Source: a virus
Virus record (IMG/VR): IMGVR_UViG_3300011187_000003
Span: 1 to 64,000 of that record
DNA: 64,000 nucleotides
Direction: 5' to 3' (one strand)
The position numbers and the translations under genes are program-made. Shown here one piece after another: positions 8,878 to 15,834 of the stretch. The stretch's first letter is position 1. The number at the start of each line of letters is the position of its first letter. A model generated the notes under the pieces. It was not told the DNA's origin. It saw nothing but the letters and a program-made list of their open reading frames with translations, and did not search any database.

Positions 8878-8888
8878 GGAGTGATGCA

Positions 8889-9089
8889 ATGGACAAAAAT
8901 GAGAATGGTGTTGCTGACAAAAAAGAAGCCTACATATCTTATGGTATAGCTGGCATAGGTCTTATAATGGCTATCTCAGCGTTTTATATGTATCAAGAGT
9001 TTGGGCTTGCTAAAGATTTTTTTTACGCTTCTGTACTGCTCTCAGGGTTTCGTGATGGGATAGATGGTTTAAAAAAGTTTGTTAAATAG
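8889..9089 (+). CDS. Small holin-like membrane protein
   Basis: 66 residues with a charged N-terminus, a first hydrophobic segment (residues 18-34) and a second weaker one. RBS AAGGAGTGAT. Size, topology and location beside the amidase and XhlA-like gene suggest a holin; no specific family motif is recognised. Confidence 0.6.
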   Translation: MDKNENGVADKKEAYISYGIAGIGLIMAISAFYMYQEFGLAKDFFYASVLLSGFRDGIDGLKKFVK

Positions 9090-9104
9090 GAAGGGGAAGG
9101 TAAT

Positions 9105-9482
9105 ATGTTAAATAAAATTAAGAAGTATGGCTGGATTGCACTATCTGCAATCTTAGCCATTATCACTTTAGGTAAAATGACACTTAGTCATAAGGTACAA
9201 GAGAAAGAAGAGGAGATTGACGAGATTGAGAAGGCTAAACAAAAAAGTAAAGCTAGAGAAAAAGAGATAGATAAAAAACTTGATAAACTTGACAAAAAGA
9301 AAGAAGATGAAAATCATGATAGAAAATTAAAAAGAATAGATAGAAAGACAAAAAAGCTTGAGGAAGAAGGAAAGAAGTTAAGTGAGACAATATCCCAGCT
9401 GGATAAAGAGGGAGATGATGTTGATGAGCAAGAAGATAATAGCGTTAATACTGATAAGCTTGATGATGCTCTCAATAAGTAG
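9105..9482 (+). CDS. Inner-membrane spanin-like coiled-coil protein
   Basis: 125 residues: an N-terminal transmembrane segment (WIALSAILAIITLG) followed by a very charged coiled coil rich in Lys and Glu. This matches i-spanins, which link the inner to the outer membrane in the last step of lysis. It overlaps the next gene by 59 bases in another frame, as many Rz/Rz1 pairs do. If correct, the host has an outer membrane. Confidence 0.5.
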   Translation: MLNKIKKYGWIALSAILAIITLGKMTLSHKVQEKEEEIDEIEKAKQKSKAREKEIDKKLDKLDKKKEDENHDRKLKRIDRKTKKLEEEGKKLSETISQLDKEGDDVDEQEDNSVNTDKLDDALNK

Positions 9483-9873
9483 TCCAGTACTGGCCTACTA
9501 CAAGAATGATAATGGTGAGCTAGTCTTTAAACCTGAAGAAGTAAATACCATGCTGGATAAGATAGATAAATCTGAGACTAGGAAGCAAATTATAGACAAA
9601 CAGAAAGAGAAGATATCTAATCTTGAGGAACAGTTAAAACAAAAAGATAAAAAGATAGCAGTCCTAGAAGGTAAGAATCAGGATTTAAATAAAGAAGTTA
9701 ACCTACTAGAGTCAAAGGTGCAAGAGGTAGAGTTCCAGTTAGAGAAGGCAAATGAGCAGTTAAAACTACGAAAAGAGCAAGTTGATACCCTTCAAAAAAG
9801 GGAAAGCTTGTCCTTTACCTCAGAGCTGAAGCTGTTAATCGCTTTAAAAGCCTTTAGTATGGTGGCAAACTAG
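9424..9873 (+). CDS. Exported coiled-coil protein, possible spanin partner
   Basis: The ATG at 9424 follows GGAG at 9411-9414; the ATGs at 9415 and 9418 are too close. The 149-residue protein has a clear signal peptide ending SSPVLA, a signal peptidase I site, with no lipobox cysteine, so it is not a classical o-spanin lipoprotein. A long coiled coil and a C-terminal amphipathic helix follow. Overlap with the previous gene and position at the end of the lysis cassette support a joint role. Confidence 0.6.
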   Translation: MSKKIIALILISLMMLSISSPVLAYYKNDNGELVFKPEEVNTMLDKIDKSETRKQIIDKQKEKISNLEEQLKQKDKKIAVLEGKNQDLNKEVNLLESKVQEVEFQLEKANEQLKLRKEQVDTLQKRESLSFTSELKLLIALKAFSMVAN

Positions 9874-9882
9874 AATATTTAA

Positions 9883-9911
9883 GGGTATCCTCAACTGGAT
9901 ACCCTTTTTTT
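9883..9911 (+). terminator. Rho-independent terminator ending the tail/lysis block
   Basis: Perfect 8-bp stem GGGTATCC/GGATACCC with a 6-base loop and seven T. It separates the forward block from the convergent reverse block ending at 9913. Confidence 0.95.
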
Positions 9912-9912
9912 G

Positions 9913-10347
9913 TCAATATGATGTTCTTTTACCTAGATAAAACTCTATAAATATTTTATCATCTTTCATATCTAGTTCAAACTCAGGTAATTTAAACTTA
10001 CCCTCATCTGAGATATTATCTAAATAATCTTTTAAATCAGGTGCAGTAATTTTCTTAGGTTTACCTCCATACTTATCATTCTTCTTTTTTAAAGTAAACA
10101 TAGTACTGTATTCATTTGGTGCATCACATACAGCACAAACTAATTTTTCACTATCTTTATCGAATCCAATCATTATGTGTAGTTTCCCATTATTTTTATC
10201 AAATACATTATCAAACTTAGAGTTAATTTCTTTTAATAAATTTGCAGTAAAATATATTTTAACTTTTCTATCTTGCTCATAGTTGACTGTCAAATAACTG
10301 TCATAACTTCCACCTAACCAATTAATGTTATCTTTATTCCCAATCAT
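9913..10347 (-). CDS. Unknown protein, related in shape to its neighbour
   Basis: 144 residues, soluble, mixed alpha/beta. It overlaps the upstream gene by 14 bases. Both proteins share the order of a KIYF strand, a helix with NNN or KFDN and another strand, so they may be distant paralogues. Last gene of the reverse operon before the convergent terminator. Confidence 0.6.
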   Translation of the reverse strand: MIGNKDNINWLGGSYDSYLTVNYEQDRKVKIYFTANLLKEINSKFDNVFDKNNGKLHIMIGFDKDSEKLVCAVCDAPNEYSTMFTLKKKNDKYGGKPKKITAPDLKDYLDNISDEGKFKLPEFELDMKDDKIFIEFYLGKRTSY

Positions 10348-10753
10348 TTACTATTTCCCCTTTCATATTATCTAATGGTTTGGTAAAGTCTGCATAATAA
10401 GTATTGCCTTCTAACTGTTTAACTTCATATCTTTGCAAATCACCTTTGTTAATTCCTGCAATATTCACAACTTTTCTAGTTATTCTACTAATATTAATTG
10501 TTCCAGTGCCTCCACCATTAGATATTACCAACCTTAATGAATCTATATCATTTACAGTTGTTTCTTTAAAGTACATTCTCTTCTTTATTGCATCAATCCC
10601 TATCTTAATAAATCTATTATTGTTCAATATGTCCCTTACTACTTTAGAATTAAAGTATATTTTTGAATTGTCTCTATTTGCTATACTAACGAATGGAACT
10701 TTAGCCCTTCTATTCCCAATTGACTTTTTGGGTTTAACCCATTCTACACTCAT
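10334..10753 (-). CDS. Unknown protein
   Basis: 139 residues with a basic N-terminus (KPKKSIGNRRAK) and no membrane segment. It follows the ParR-like gene by 3 bases, so it may be cotranscribed with the partition genes. No family is recognised. Confidence 0.6.
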   Translation of the reverse strand: MSVEWVKPKKSIGNRRAKVPFVSIANRDNSKIYFNSKVVRDILNNNRFIKIGIDAIKKRMYFKETTVNDIDSLRLVISNGGGTGTINISRITRKVVNIAGINKGDLQRYEVKQLEGNTYYADFTKPLDNMKGEIVNDWE

Positions 10754-10756
10754 GTT

Positions 10757-11056
10757 TTATTCCCCTTTCCCAAACTCACCTATATTGTCAATAGTTTTGT
10801 TAAGCTCTTCATAGAGGTCTTTATCCTCAGTTTCTTGATAAATCTTAGTCGTACTAATTCTATGCTTAATATCCTGCAATGCCTCATTGTATAGCTGGCC
10901 TGTCTCATGCTTGTATAAAGTTTTAATAGCTCTTCTAACCAACTGAGACTTAGACAAAGACTCTAGTTGTTCCTCAACAAACTCTAACTCCTCTTTCTTC
11001 ATATTATTCTCAGAAAGCCTACCATAGAGCTTAACATGTTTAATCTTATCCCTCAT
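10757..11056 (-). CDS. ParR-like DNA-binding protein
   Basis: The ATG at 11056 lies inside the end of the ParM-like gene. The 99-residue protein begins with a strand (KHVKLYGRLS), then helices with SKSQLVRRAIKTLY, the layout of ribbon-helix-helix ParR/StbB proteins that join a centromere to ParM filaments. Length and the place directly after ParM fit type II partition systems; the assignment rests more on context than on sequence. Confidence 0.55.
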   Translation of the reverse strand: MRDKIKHVKLYGRLSENNMKKEELEFVEEQLESLSKSQLVRRAIKTLYKHETGQLYNEALQDIKHRISTTKIYQETEDKDLYEELNKTIDNIGEFGKGE

Positions 11057-12077
11057 TTTTATCAACTCTTTTGTTTTGGTAGACCCCTAATTTATAGTAT
11101 CCTTTTACATTAGATATCTGTGGGTCATCCATAAGGATTACCTCTTTATTAGCCCTGTTAATAAACTTCTTCTTAAGATAACCACCTACAGCCTTAGCAC
11201 CACCACCTGTAAGGATAATCTTATGAACATTATCTAAATAGCGATTCCATTGTGCTAACAACTTAGTGTATATTTCTTCAGCTAACAACTCAAACTGTTT
11301 ATCAGACCTACTCTGAAGGTTCCTGTAAGTCTTTCTACCATACTTAAATTCATCCTCTCCATTTAGATAATGGAATTGAATAATGTTATAGGGTAAACTA
11401 GGGTCAACAGCTTTAAAGGCATCACTTAACCCAACACCAAGTCCTACATCTGTACCTTTAGTTGGCACCATCCCTTTACCTGCAAAAGCATCTACTGTGT
11501 TACCTCCTATATCAACTAGTCCATATCTTTCATTTAGTAACTCATGGTCTTTGATTGCTCCTGAGTAAGTTAAAACTTCATCATAGTATGCTCCAATCCC
11601 CTGTGGAATACACATAACATCATTGATAATGACTTTTCTTTCCTCACCATTTGTTTTGTAGTGAAATACTCTATCTTTATAGAAGTCAATAAATTCTTCT
11701 CTAAACTCATAATAACTTCTTATAGATAAACCACCAACTAACTTACCAATCTCTACACTCTTTTCATTAGAATGTAGTGCAATACCAGCTAATAACTTAG
11801 CAACTTCACTTTCATCTTTAAATTTGTCATACTCAAAATTCCTGTTACCACCTTGTCCATCTTGCTGAATTGCATAGTTACCTAAGAAATACAGCTTATC
11901 ATTATACTGTATTGATATCTTATCAATTGTCAATGAGTTATCCTCATCAATTAAGATATCTCTACTTTGCTTAGGTAGGTAAGAGACAGAGGGGAATATG
12001 ATAGCTTCACTTGATTCTAACATTAGTTTATCACTATCATATCCATTATCCCAACCTATTTGTTCTAAATATTTCAT
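11046..12077 (-). CDS. parM: ParM/Alp-like actin
   Basis: 343 residues with the actin-fold signature: phosphate-1 loop WDNGYDSDK near residue 10, phosphate-2 LVDIGGNTVD near residue 187 and the adenosine loop ILTGGGA near residue 290. Such proteins polymerise to push sister DNA molecules apart in low-copy plasmids and some phages. A ParR-like gene overlaps its end. RBS AAGGAGCTGATG. Supports a plasmid-like prophage state; an intracellular positioning role in lytic growth is an alternative. Confidence 0.85.
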   Translation of the reverse strand: MKYLEQIGWDNGYDSDKLMLESSEAIIFPSVSYLPKQSRDILIDEDNSLTIDKISIQYNDKLYFLGNYAIQQDGQGGNRNFEYDKFKDESEVAKLLAGIALHSNEKSVEIGKLVGGLSIRSYYEFREEFIDFYKDRVFHYKTNGEERKVIINDVMCIPQGIGAYYDEVLTYSGAIKDHELLNERYGLVDIGGNTVDAFAGKGMVPTKGTDVGLGVGLSDAFKAVDPSLPYNIIQFHYLNGEDEFKYGRKTYRNLQSRSDKQFELLAEEIYTKLLAQWNRYLDNVHKIILTGGGAKAVGGYLKKKFINRANKEVILMDDPQISNVKGYYKLGVYQNKRVDKNEG

Positions 12078-12089
12078 TACATCAGCTCC

Positions 12090-12647
12090 TTATAGTTTAT
12101 TATTGTTGTTCTCTTTAGCTCTAGGTAAATACTTAGCATCTTCATATATTACTGCTAAATTAACCACCCCTGAACTTTCACCAAGAAACAAATTAATTAC
12201 TTGTGTATCATTCATCTCCCAACTATAAATGATTTCTACTTCACCAGTTTGAACAGCCCAACCTAAATCATCTTCAAACATAGGATTTGGTACCCAACTC
12301 ATTCTAGTTTCAGATGGCTCACCATATTTGTCTTTAAGTTGAGATATTAGTCTATCCATTTTGTCTATATATACATTAGGGTTAGATGGATTCATATTAA
12401 AAGCGTACATTCCTGATGCAAACTTTTTATCTTGTAGTTTAAATAAAATTGTTACATTTTCTCCTACTAGTGTATCTTTATACAGTAATCCTCCCACCTC
12501 TTCCTCAGTTGGTTGACCTTCCTTGTTCTTTATCTCTTTTGCAGTAGAACCAAACTCTACCCCTCTAAATTTAAGTTCTTCAGCACCAACTACACCAACA
12601 GAAACGAGTAAAAATGTAACCAACAATAAAATAACTAGTTTTTTCAT
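12090..12647 (-). CDS. Secreted protein of unknown function
   Basis: 185 residues with a typical signal peptide (MKKLVILLLVTFLLVSVGVVGAEE in type, cleavage near Ala22). The mature part repeats elements such as FRGVEFGSTAKEIKNKEG and DRLISQLKDKYGEPSE, as in small periplasmic beta/alpha proteins of bacteria. It may be a moron gene expressed in the lysogen, altering the host envelope. It has its own promoter. Confidence 0.65.
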   Translation of the reverse strand: MKKLVILLLVTFLLVSVGVVGAEELKFRGVEFGSTAKEIKNKEGQPTEEEVGGLLYKDTLVGENVTILFKLQDKKFASGMYAFNMNPSNPNVYIDKMDRLISQLKDKYGEPSETRMSWVPNPMFEDDLGWAVQTGEVEIIYSWEMNDTQVINLFLGESSGVVNLAVIYEDAKYLPRAKENNNNKL

Positions 12648-12693
12648 TAATTAGCCTCCTTTTTTGTAATAAGCTGACACTTTGCTTACTATT

Positions 12694-12722
12694 ATACTAA
12701 CATGTATCGCACTTCTTGTCAA
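12694..12722 (-). promoter_or_regulatory. Promoter of the secreted protein and partition genes
   Basis: On the minus strand TTGACA (12717-12722), 17 bases, TAGTAT (12694-12699). A second GTTGACAA copy lies 31 bases upstream. Repeats of GTCAACxCTTTA type surround it and could be operators or a small centromere for ParR. Confidence 0.6.
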
Positions 12723-12789
12723 CGCTTTAGTGTAAAAAAATTAATTTTGTCAACACTTTAATTAAATAATGTTTAAGAGTGCCCTTAAA

Positions 12790-13125
12790 TCAAGCACCAT
12801 GAATGTCACCATCAATTTTGAGTCCTAAGTTGTTTTTGTTGTATGCATACTTACCTTCCTCAGTTAAAAACCTCTCTCTCTTCAGCCCTTCCTCTTTTAC
12901 ATCAACTAATAATTTTGCTTCTAATCTTATTAATGATTTTGCTATTAATGAAGTGGAAACATTAACGTTTCTCTTTTCTACTTCATTTTTGTATGAACTG
13001 TACAAGAAATCCTCAACATCTGTTTTACTTAGTATTTGCATTTCACCTATTAGTTTCATTATCAACTTTTCTCTCTTGTCTAATGTATCAAACATCACAT
13101 CTACGCACTCTTTTGTTAATCTCAT
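12790..13125 (-). CDS. Winged-helix-like small protein
   Basis: 111 residues, mostly helical, ending with FLTEEGKYAYNKNN, a pattern typical of winged-helix regulators (beta-wing followed by TEEGK). Monocistronic with its own strong promoter. It may bind DNA, but no family is certain. Confidence 0.55.
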   Translation of the reverse strand: MRLTKECVDVMFDTLDKREKLIMKLIGEMQILSKTDVEDFLYSSYKNEVEKRNVNVSTSLIAKSLIRLEAKLLVDVKEEGLKRERFLTEEGKYAYNKNNLGLKIDGDIHGA

Positions 13126-13155
13126 ATAAAAAACCTCCTTTGTTAGTATGTGTAT

Positions 13156-13184
13156 ATCTTACCATACTCCAAAGGAGGTGTCAA
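13156..13184 (-). promoter_or_regulatory. Promoter with overlapping inverted repeat
   Basis: TTGACA (13179-13184), 17 bases, TAAGAT (13156-13161), reading leftward. An imperfect inverted repeat (arms CCTCCTTTG and AAAGGAGG, plus AGTATG/CATACT) spans the whole promoter at 13134-13178 and could be an operator. Confidence 0.65.
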
Positions 13185-13210
13185 GTACTATATTAGATTT
13201 TATATCATCT

Positions 13211-13333
13211 TTAGTTATCTCTTTGTTTTAATCTTCCTGTACAGTTGCTACATTTCATGTCATTTGCTTCTGCAACTTCTTCTGCATATATCATTCTACA
13301 CTTTTCGCACATGTACTTATATCTTGTACTCAT
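13211..13333 (-). CDS. 40-residue zinc-ribbon protein
   Basis: Start MSTRYKYMC, RBS AAGGAAGTGAT. It has two CxxC knuckles (CEKC and CSNC) and ends LKQRDN. Small zinc ribbons of this size are common in phages and may bind nucleic acid or host polymerase. Confidence 0.7.
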   Translation of the reverse strand: MSTRYKYMCEKCRMIYAEEVAEANDMKCSNCTGRLKQRDN

Positions 13334-13341
13334 AGTGTTTA

Positions 13342-13596
13342 TCACTTCCTTCTAATAATATAAATGTCATGAATACTATGTGTTGTCATAACCCACAGTA
13401 GCCAACTAGAGAATATTGTGAGGAGCACTTTCTTTAAAGCTTCTATAGGTTTTTTTCTATTCTTTTCACTATATATTCCTACATATTCAAGATAATACTC
13501 TTGAAATACCACTGCAAGCACTACAGCAACATTAAACAGTAGTCCTACTATATAAGTATTGAGTAAGACTATTAACAAACTATTTACTAATTGCAT
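13342..13596 (-). CDS. Small membrane protein
   Basis: 84 residues with two hydrophobic helices (about 3-32 and 58-72) separated by a basic loop. The start codon overlaps the dUTPase stop (TAATG). Function unknown. Confidence 0.6.
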   Translation of the reverse strand: MQLVNSLLIVLLNTYIVGLLFNVAVVLAVVFQEYYLEYVGIYSEKNRKKPIEALKKVLLTIFSSWLLWVMTTHSIHDIYIIRRK

Positions 13597-14219
13597 TACT
13601 TACCACTATCTCCAAGTTTCCCTTCTCCTCTTTCACTATCAAATTGATTAATATCCTCAACTTGCTTTACTTCAAGATGTGGAGTTTTAACCAACAACAT
13701 TTGAGCAATAGCTTTATTGTAAGGATACTTTGTTTTAAATTTAGTCTCTTCAACTTCATCTTTAACTTCCTTAGTAATATAGAGTGCTTTATCTCTAGTA
13801 TTTTGAATTGCTACAAATACTTCTCCTCTGTATCCACTATCAACAACACCTGCTCTTACTGCCATACCAATAGTTCCTGTGCTTCCTCTTTCTCTAAATA
13901 AGGATGTATACCCTTGTGGGAAAGCCATTGCAATCTTAGTTGGGATTAACTTAATCTCACCTGCTTTAATCTTCATAAAATCATCTTCAAAGCAAGCATA
14001 TAAATCATACCCACCATCTTCCTCTCTCTTGGTTGGTGTAACAGCTCTAGGGTTTAATAGCTCAACATTTAATTTATCTTCCATTTTACCTTCCTCCTTT
14101 ATAGTTGTGACTGTAATTTCTGTACCAGCTGGTGTTGGGTCTGAATAAATGGTTGGTTCTCTTTGTGGTGGTAATGGGTCATATGGTATTGAACCTTCCT
14201 TAAAATAATTATTATTCAT
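13596..14219 (-). CDS. dut: dUTP diphosphatase (trimeric type) with N-terminal extension
   Basis: All five dUTPase motifs are present: DGGYDLYA, RERGSTG, AGVVDSGYRGE, KAIAQMLL and the C-terminal SERGEGKLGDSG arm. It hydrolyses dUTP to dUMP, keeping uracil out of DNA and feeding the ThyX encoded at 61.6 kb. Two starts look usable. ATG 14219 (RBS AAGGAGGAG) gives 207 residues with a Pro/Thr-rich extension. ATG 14084 (RBS AAGGAGGAAG) gives 162 residues, the usual length. Confidence 0.93.
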   Translation of the reverse strand: MNNNYFKEGSIPYDPLPPQREPTIYSDPTPAGTEITVTTIKEEGKMEDKLNVELLNPRAVTPTKREEDGGYDLYACFEDDFMKIKAGEIKLIPTKIAMAFPQGYTSLFRERGSTGTIGMAVRAGVVDSGYRGEVFVAIQNTRDKALYITKEVKDEVEETKFKTKYPYNKAIAQMLLVKTPHLEVKQVEDINQFDSERGEGKLGDSGK

Positions 14220-14221
14220 AA

Positions 14222-14995
14222 CTACTCCTCCTTGTCCCATTGTTCAGTAATTTTTAACTTGTCAATTTTAAAATAAACCCTTGATATATTTCTCCAGCTT
14301 TTTTTATGTACTACAGTAAGTTTCTTTTTGTTCCTAGCTCCTATGTCCTGAACAGTAGATATTAAGCTATCAACTGTAAAGTCGTCTAAGTCATCTATGC
14401 CATAGTATCTTCTGACAAAATCTAACCTCTTAAACCTTTTGTGACCCATCTCTCCAAAAGTTATTATTAATCCATCTCTTGCCATCTTAATAGCCAAATC
14501 AAAGCAATCAAAAGCACTACCAAAGGGGTCTAGGTCTACTAGGTCATATTTATTATTCTTATAATATAAATAACACAATAAATTATGAGCATCCATATTG
14601 TAATCAGTGTCAAATTTGTCATTTATATCATTGGTAGTTAAATCAACATCATTATATCTATTGTAGTAGGGATTTGATGATGCATAGGCATCTAAGACAC
14701 TGTTAGGATTCAAATACTCCATGAAGTCCCCATTTACTTTATACTTTTTGTCTCTATAGGGTGCATTATAGTTACCATTCTTCTTTAACTCCCTCTTTAG
14801 CTTAATCCTAACTGAAACCTTAGTCCTGTCAACGCTTTGAGCTATTTTTTTATTATTAAACCCTTCTTCCCTTAAGGATTTACACCATTCTAGTTCTTTA
14901 TCAGTCCACCTTCTAGGGTTACTCTTTTTTTCCTGACTTCTTTTCATAATTTTACCTTTAAATTCATCAGGCATCTTTGGTACTGGTTTATCCAA
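14222..14995 (-). CDS. HTH plus methyltransferase-like protein
   Basis: 257 residues. Residues 29-70 form a helix-turn-helix (WTDKELEWCKSLREEGFNNK). The rest resembles a Rossmann methyltransferase: VLDAYASSNP in the place of motif I, LVDLDPFGSAFDC in the place of motif IV and GLIITFGE after it. The DPFGS motif recalls Trm1-type guanine-N2 RNA methyltransferases and some DNA enzymes. Motif I is degenerate, so activity is uncertain. Located in the nucleotide metabolism cluster. Confidence 0.55.
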   Translation of the reverse strand: MDKPVPKMPDEFKGKIMKRSQEKKSNPRRWTDKELEWCKSLREEGFNNKKIAQSVDRTKVSVRIKLKRELKKNGNYNAPYRDKKYKVNGDFMEYLNPNSVLDAYASSNPYYNRYNDVDLTTNDINDKFDTDYNMDAHNLLCYLYYKNNKYDLVDLDPFGSAFDCFDLAIKMARDGLIITFGEMGHKRFKRLDFVRRYYGIDDLDDFTVDSLISTVQDIGARNKKKLTVVHKKSWRNISRVYFKIDKLKITEQWDKEE

Positions 14996-14996
14996 A

Positions 14997-15179
14997 CTAT
15001 CCCTCCTTTACTTTAACAAATAATCCACAGTGACATTCGCCAGTCTCAATGAAATCACCACAAGGGCAGATGGTGTCCCTGCTTTGCTCAAGCTTACAGG
15101 GACAATGACCATCCTTCTTATCTAACCCCTCTCTTAGAGTCTCTAAGAGGTCTTTGTCGTCAGTTAATTTAAACATCAT
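14997..15179 (-). CDS. Mini ferredoxin-thioredoxin reductase-like redox protein
   Basis: 60 residues with CPC at 26-28, CPC at 38-40 and CHC at 49-51. This is the ferredoxin:thioredoxin reductase catalytic signature (CPC-X16-CPC-X8-CHC) but with only nine residues between the first two motifs. In the family these cysteines hold a 4Fe-4S cluster beside an active disulfide. Close to the class II RNR and a glutaredoxin-like gene, it may help to re-reduce the RNR in an anaerobe. Confidence 0.7.
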   Translation of the reverse strand: MMFKLTDDKDLLETLREGLDKKDGHCPCKLEQSRDTICPCGDFIETGECHCGLFVKVKEG

Positions 15180-15328
15180 TATATTGACTGGTATACATTC
15201 TCAACTACTTCTTGAATAGCTTCTTGTAGTTCAGCACGCTGTACACCTTTCTCCTTCTTTGAAACTTTCTTATCGTTTGTCTTGTTCTTAATAGCTAATT
15301 TAATTTCATATACCTGTGGTTCTTCCAT
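15179..15328 (-). CDS. 49-residue basic/helical protein
   Basis: Start at 15328, stop at 15179, both overlapping neighbouring genes in TAATG junctions, so it is translated in a coupled series. It has a lysine-rich first half and a helical second half (RAELQEAIQEVVENV). No family recognised. Confidence 0.6.
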   Translation of the reverse strand: MEEPQVYEIKLAIKNKTNDKKVSKKEKGVQRAELQEAIQEVVENVYQSI

Positions 15329-15573
15329 TATTTATCTTCCTCCCCTATAATATCCTGCATTTTACCCTTCATATTCTTATATTTACTAGTTCTTTCTGAA
15401 AGAGTTTGAGCAGTTTGTTCTAACTCTTTTTTGCGCTCATTGATTTCCTCAACAGTTTCCTCATTCTCTTCAATTTGATTATCCAGCTTACCAATAACTC
15501 CCTTGATTTCCTGAAAAACACTATCCTGTCTAACAACTTTCTTGAACTTCTTAAGAGGGTCAAATAATCTCAC
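15328..15573 (-). CDS. Small coiled-coil protein
   Basis: 81 residues, almost entirely heptad coiled coil (residues 25-70). Stop-start overlaps with both neighbours. Function unknown. Confidence 0.6.
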   Translation of the reverse strand: MRLFDPLKKFKKVVRQDSVFQEIKGVIGKLDNQIEENEETVEEINERKKELEQTAQTLSERTSKYKNMKGKMQDIIGEEDK

Positions 15574-15812
15574 TAATTATCATCTCCTTGTAATTTTTTA
15601 ATTATGTAATCATAGCCTTCTCTTTGGTGTGGGAGGTTGCAGTCACTACAGTCCTTAGTGCCATCTTCTAAAATGGTGTAGTTGCCACCACAGTCATCTA
15701 ATTCATATAAGGGGCAGAAGCAAAAAAGGCAACTAAACCCCTCTTCTGCTACCCCTTCATGGCAAGGTAAAAATTCACAGCTTTTATTCTGACAAAATTT
15801 GTAGTTATCCAT
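15573..15812 (-). CDS. Cysteine-rich small domain protein (PF04071-like)
   Basis: 79 residues with nine cysteines: CQNKSCEFLPCHEG, CLFCFCPLY, DCGGNY and CSDCNLPH. This matches the cysteine-rich small domain family, a probable metal-binding domain that I recall occurring near cobalamin salvage genes. It lies directly downstream of the B12-dependent RNR, so a role in handling cobalamin, iron-sulfur or reducing equivalents for that enzyme is plausible. Confidence 0.7.
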   Translation of the reverse strand: MDNYKFCQNKSCEFLPCHEGVAEEGFSCLFCFCPLYELDDCGGNYTILEDGTKDCSDCNLPHQREGYDYIIKKLQGDDN

Positions 15813-15834
15813 ACTTAAAGCATCCTTTTATATA

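Noticed and set aside
12690-12760. Centromere parC for the ParM/ParR pair
   Set aside because: Three loose GTCAACxCTTTA-like repeats are too few and too degenerate to call; left as a possibility only.
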